Shown one piece after another: positions 59,807 to 64,000 of a DNA stretch of 64,000 nucleotides. The stretch lies in assembly GCA_932294295.1 (NCBI GenBank), contig OW028573.1:63961829-64025828 (forward strand), read 5' to 3'. Both the position numbers and the translations under genes were made by a program. A model generated the notes under the pieces. That model was given only the letters and a program-made list of their open reading frames with translations, made no database searches and was not told the origin of the DNA. How positions within the stretch are numbered: the stretch's first letter is position 1; the number at the start of each line of letters is the position of its first letter. This DNA comes from Alitta virens (taxonomy: Eukaryota; Annelida; Polychaeta; Phyllodocida; Nereididae).

Positions 59807-62004
59807 CCTCCATCTCACGCCATCCATGTTTCTTTGCCTTTAATCATGCCGCTATGGAATGGCTCTTAAATGGAGTCCTATTATGTGAAAACACAATGGC
59901 AAATTTGTCTGCTGATATAAAGAGCACAGCCTACATATACTACAGTACCTATGTGGAAGTAAAAGACCAAGGAGTGACCTTATAATCCTATGAGATGTGA
60001 CATTAATACCATGAAAGACAACATGATATCTCGTATTACATTGGGATGTCTTATATCTTCCTGCAATAAAAGAATATTCGCCATTTCGCACACAGATGCT
60101 TTCATTAATCCCTAAGCATGTCAAGATGCCTTCAGCTTCTTTGTGGCTTTTTGTCATGTTAACCACTCCAGAGATGAGGATCTATTGAATCAGTATGGCA
60201 TTAATTTTCCCTTATTATTATCAGCCGTGCTTCCTGCTGGTGATAAAGAACTCCCCATGGGATCCGAAATAATAAATCACTTTCATTATATCAAGCATTA
60301 TGGAGTTCTACTACTGAATGGTCCCAGATTGTGGGAATAACGACTTTCTTAATGTTATGAAGAGTATAAATCAGGGCGATGAAGTGAGCAGCAGTTAATG
60401 TATTTTCCTTTCGTTTGCTAAAGATTTCTCGTGGGATTTCGTATTAAGTTTGTTTACACAGAAGCAATTAAAAGAGATGTATCACTAACCAATGAAGAGC
60501 CTGTAATTAGCTTAATATAAACATGGAGCCATCAGCTCCATGATATAAACCTCGCAGAGTCTGCCGAGAATCTGCGCAGAAAATAGTAAGTTGCGACTTT
60601 ACGGGGTACTTCCTGACAGATACTAAATCTAACTTGTGAAAATGGTGCCCTGAAGAAAGATATGAGGTAAACATCTTGAGCCTGTCCATGGCAATAAATT
60701 TACTGCAAACCTTCCTGTATAGTTCTTTTGCAGTTTGTGAACCCATGGAGTGGATGAACCCAACAGCTACAAGATCTGGTCCAAAGGTCAGATAATCACG
60801 TCATGTAGGTGTGTCATTATGTAAACTATAGGATACAGAGGATGAGCATTTGATGAACTGCTGATTCGTAACACCACACATTTCATCGAGTCATAAATCA
60901 CTTCACTCTAGCAGGCTTATCTGGCCAGTGTGCATCAGCTCATGTGGTTTTTATTTTAAGTAGCCCATGAACGGACAGAAGTTAAAAAAAACCTGGCTTG
61001 TCAACACTGTGGACCTTTCATTTATATACAGCACATAGAGAAGTCTTGCAGACGTCTGCTAAATATTTCGGTTGACTAATGACTATAATAGTATTTACTT
61101 AAATCGACACAACTGATGACTATTGTTCGATAGACTTTGGTTCACTGCACTGCAACGTACTGAATTATTAGCATTTGTGTTTCAGTTTTTTGCCCAAATT
61201 GTCGGTTCGTTGCGCACATCCTCTTTGAGCTTGTTACAATGATGTTGAATTTCTACTTGAACACAGTTTATATACGAGTAGTAGTCATTGTACAATTTTA
61301 TTGTATGTAATGTCCTTGGATGCCAAGTTCAACAAACTGCTGACGTGAACATTCCATGTCAAAATGCCAATGTTTCCTCTGTAATTGTTGATAACTGAAC
61401 GACCTGCCGGATTTCGTTAAAAAAGTAAAAATTGTTGCTTCACCAAATTCCCCTTTAAAAAAGGTGTGTGATAAACAAGGATAAACAACATTTCAAGCAT
61501 ATGCAATCCGATTTGTAAATGTCTGTAGCCATTACTTTTATGCTCTTATCTCCTAGTATCATGGTTTCCAAGGTAATAAAGGGGTATCAGGTGTACTACC
61601 TGAGCGTGATTATCATCAATAAAACGGTTCTAAACAATCTCTGTAACTTAAGAGCGTGTACACATTCTCGCATGATGTTGACTTACCTGAAAGCAGTCGG
61701 ATATGTAAGACTCCACAGCCAGAATTGGTAGTCAACGCGCGGTTACTATTTAAAAAGGGGTAGTGAACTGTGTACATATTTTGCTTCCCTCCATAATTCA
61801 TGTGTCTGTGTGTGCCTGTAACATTTGCAGTGTGAAGAGGGAGTTGCAGAGGCAGGCACCATGTACTCTGAGATGTGGCTTGACGACTGGTGCGGCAGTG
61901 GTGCCCCCTATAGGTGATTCCAAAAAGCAGAGGCAGGAAATAGCAACTGTTGCTGGAACAAGCGCAATTCCGGCGTCATTGGCTGCAGTATAGTGACACT
62001 TGAC

Positions 62005-62100
62005 CAGTGGCGTAGCTGGACCTTCTGGATTGAGGGGGCCCATGGGGGGGGGGGGGGCAGGGTCTGAATCAGGGGGGCCGACTGTAAAATGGATAATACG
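62005..62100. mobile_element. Solitary transposon-end-like segment with G-run
   Basis: Begins CAGTGGCGTAGCTGG, a sequence style common at ends of hAT-like elements, followed by GGGGGCCC and a 15-G run (62044-62058). No matching opposite end found nearby, so it is a fragment at best. Confidence 0.35.
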
Positions 62101-63057
62101 CATTTAATCGCCATTATCTGACTCGAGATGATCCAGCGACGGACCTCATGAAAAATATTTTATGAAGTAAATATATATACCAGAACAGTGGCAGGACTTG
62201 AATTTTAAAGATATACAAAACATAATTGAACATCATAGCGCCATCTACAATTCAACATGGCAAAAGGATGCCAAGGTTCGCATATTATCAGTATAGTTAC
62301 CTGCATATATACACACCATATATTTACAGTTATCTCCCTGATTAACATGTTTCACATTTAGGTAAATATTGTTGAAAATTAGGTGTACCCTAGTGGTGTC
62401 AATTTAATCTCAAAAATACAATATATTACTTATAATTATTATATTTAGAGAGCATGTCTTCTATGCACTATTGGTACTGAATATAACAAACAACATATCA
62501 GCAGAACTAATACTGATACCTGTTGTTTCAAGAAGACTTTTATAGATTGGATAGTGATAAATAATTGGGTACTGGGTCTGAATGCATTGTTTTTGGTAGA
62601 GTAACAAGGAAATTCAGCAGTGCTGTAATTTAAGATGTTTAATCTAAAAAAAAAAGAAAAAAAAAAAGAAGACATTATTGTATACCATATATATTATAAA
62701 CCCTTAAATGTGATGTTCCCTATGTTCCCAAAGCATGTGAGACAAGTCAGACTGTTACAGAAGAAATGGGACTGGTTAAGTCAAAATGACTGTCAAATCA
62801 CTTCATTGATGTTTCAGTCTTTCAGGCCACATAACTTAGACAATCCAGCCTTGCAATAGAATGGTGCAGGGATGATGCTACTGTAGCATACATTTGTAGG
62901 TGGTTAATTCCGATTTATCGATAAATAACAAAATGAGCTAAAATGTTTAATGTGTGACTTAGATACTGTCAACCGGGGGTAACTTTGGCTGTCTATGAAA
63001 TAAGGGTTTTGTTGAGTCTCAGTCTGAATTGGCTTATTTTTTTAATAAATATGATCT

Positions 63058-63435
63058 ACACTCTAAAAACTATAAACTGTGCTATATGGAACCTTTAAAG
63101 GTTCAAAGGTCCGGTATAGATATGGTACCTTTTTTAGTTCTTTTTAGAACCTCTCTGAAGGTTCTTTAAAAGAACCACTAAAGGTTCCATATTAAGGTTC
63201 TTGATGGAACCCAATGGTTCTTGAACAAAAGTTCTGTATGGAACCCAATGGTTCATGAACAAACCCATCAAATGATTCTGTAAAGAACCCTTGGATCGTT
63301 CAACAGTTCTTCTAAGAACTTTTATAGGTGCATTTCTGGTTCTGTTTATGGTTCAATTTAGAACCCTGCGGTTCTATTTGAACCTAACAAGGTTCAAGTA
63401 AAGGTTCATATATTGGTTCAATAAAGGTTCTTTCA
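63058..63435. mobile_element. GGTTC/GAACC-rich palindromic MITE
   Basis: Starts ACTCTAAAAAC and contains roughly twenty copies of AGGTTC or its complement GAACCT in alternating orientation, many as local dyads (GGAACCTTTAAAGGTTC). Similar CACTCTAAAAA-starting elements are known among non-autonomous DNA transposons of animals. No coding capacity. The right end is not clear and may be truncated. Confidence 0.65.
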
Positions 63436-63482
63436 GATATGAATAAATATACAGCACAACAAAATATATTTTGATTTATAAA

Positions 63483-63488
63483 TTTATT
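63483..63488 (-). terminator. Candidate poly(A) signal
   Basis: AATAAA on the minus strand about 92 bp after the stop of the candidate terminal exon at 63580-63754, which supports that exon being real. Confidence 0.4.
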
Positions 63489-63579
63489 TTCTTTCATGAA
63501 CAAACATAGGGATAAAATCACTTCATACACAATGAACACGTTTACCAAATTAACCATACCACAATCAAGGATGCAAAAT

Positions 63580-63754
63580 TCAACATAAAACATGGTGTAT
63601 TTTTGGTATCCAATAAACAGCAATGAAACATTCAAAAGCCAGTGAAATATCAGGTTCTCTGTCTTGGATGACCATCATGCCATATTTCAACATTTTCCAC
63701 ATAGACTGGACTCTCTCTTGTGCTTGATCTGAACAAAAATGTGGGTGTTGACTC
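63580..63754 (-). CDS. Candidate terminal exon of unknown gene
   Basis: A strong acceptor (ACTTTATTTTTGCAG ending at 63755) opens a frame of 57 residues after a one-base split codon, ending in TGA. The peptide contains FCSDQAQERVQSMWKMLKYG and then PDISLAFECFIAVYWIPKIH. It looks protein-like (mixed helix, no low complexity) but I do not recognise it. An AATAAA follows. The rest of the gene would lie to the right; I see nothing else supportable in 63755-64000. It could also be the end of an ORF inside a transposable element next to the GGTTC repeat. Confidence 0.35.
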
Positions 63755-64000
63755 CTGCAAAAATAAAGTGTAATAAGAATAATTATAAAAATCATGACAT
63801 TCAATGGTTGCATCATATAACATCACCAATTATAAGGATCAGACTTATATTATTACAGCTGTCAATGTTTTGTGATAGTTATTAACTAGGTAGCAACAAA
63901 ACGGTTTTTATATTGTTGGTGCTATTACTGTTGTTTGTTGCCCACTTGGTGGGTTTTGTTCTTTGTTGTTGACAGGCAATCCTCATGTAAATTTTTAATA

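Larger units (their letters stand above)
56213..63057. other. Upstream of GPCR; no recognised exon
   Basis: The 5' non-coding exon(s) of the GPCR should lie here or beyond, but I cannot place them. The region holds a small palindrome (57703), an exact 18-bp tandem pair (59290), a C-rich tract (59758) and a transposon-end-like sequence with a G-run (62005). The open frames are short and unremarkable. Confidence 0.4.

Noticed and set aside
59639..59827. Gly/Glu-rich minus-strand frame
   Set aside because: Created by the C-rich tract at 59758-59806; low complexity, no gene evidence.
61798..62103. Two overlapping minus-strand frames with a proline run
   Set aside because: The proline run is the poly-G stretch read in reverse. 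The frames are by-products of the G-rich repeat.

Overview
The window is nuclear DNA from an animal, most likely a marine invertebrate. Evidence: protein genes split by many short GT-AG introns, AATAAA polyadenylation signals, tRNA-derived SINEs, non-LTR (LINE) retrotransposon tails and several MITE-type DNA elements in AT-rich sequence. The conserved proteins are close to deuterostome and lophotrochozoan forms. A hemichordate-like genome is only a guess; the sequence alone does not fix the species.

The left 17 kb is gene-dense. A plus-strand gene (exons between 2109 and 7164) encodes a small SAM-domain protein of the SAMD10/SAMD12/Aveugle type and carries a GC-AG intron. Tail to tail with it, on the minus strand, lies an intact eight-exon GET3/ASNA1/TRC40 ATPase (8578-12137). 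About 1.3 kb further on, same strand, is an intact eleven-exon signal peptide peptidase, HM13/SPP (13431-16562). All three were rebuilt exon by exon, with splice phases that agree throughout. GET3 and SPP both handle ER membrane proteins: GET3 delivers tail-anchored proteins to the ER, and SPP cleaves signal peptides and some tail-anchored proteins there.

From about 17 to 55 kb I recognise no conserved protein gene. The stretch holds relics of mobile elements: two SINE copies, a LINE graveyard at 30.4-33.3 kb, a foldback MITE at 34.6 kb, a LINE tail at 35.1 kb, a Tc1/mariner-like MITE at 44.8-45.3 kb, a 30-bp perfect inverted repeat spaced 4.6 kb apart, and small tandem duplications. The rest is AT-rich unique DNA, either intergenic or the intron of a gene whose exons lie outside.

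At 55.1-56.2 kb a minus-strand single coding exon encodes a 377-residue rhodopsin-family GPCR with non-standard DRY and NPxxY motifs. The right end (56-64 kb) has no certain gene. It contains a GGTTC-rich palindromic repeat element at 63.06-63.44 kb and a plausible terminal exon of an unrecognised minus-strand gene at 63.58-63.75 kb.

I found no clearly new biological system. The items most worth a second look are the perfect 72-bp palindrome at 1589, the foldback element of inverted short repeats inside the GET3 intron, the GGTTC array, the GET3-SPP neighbourhood, and the divergent GPCR.
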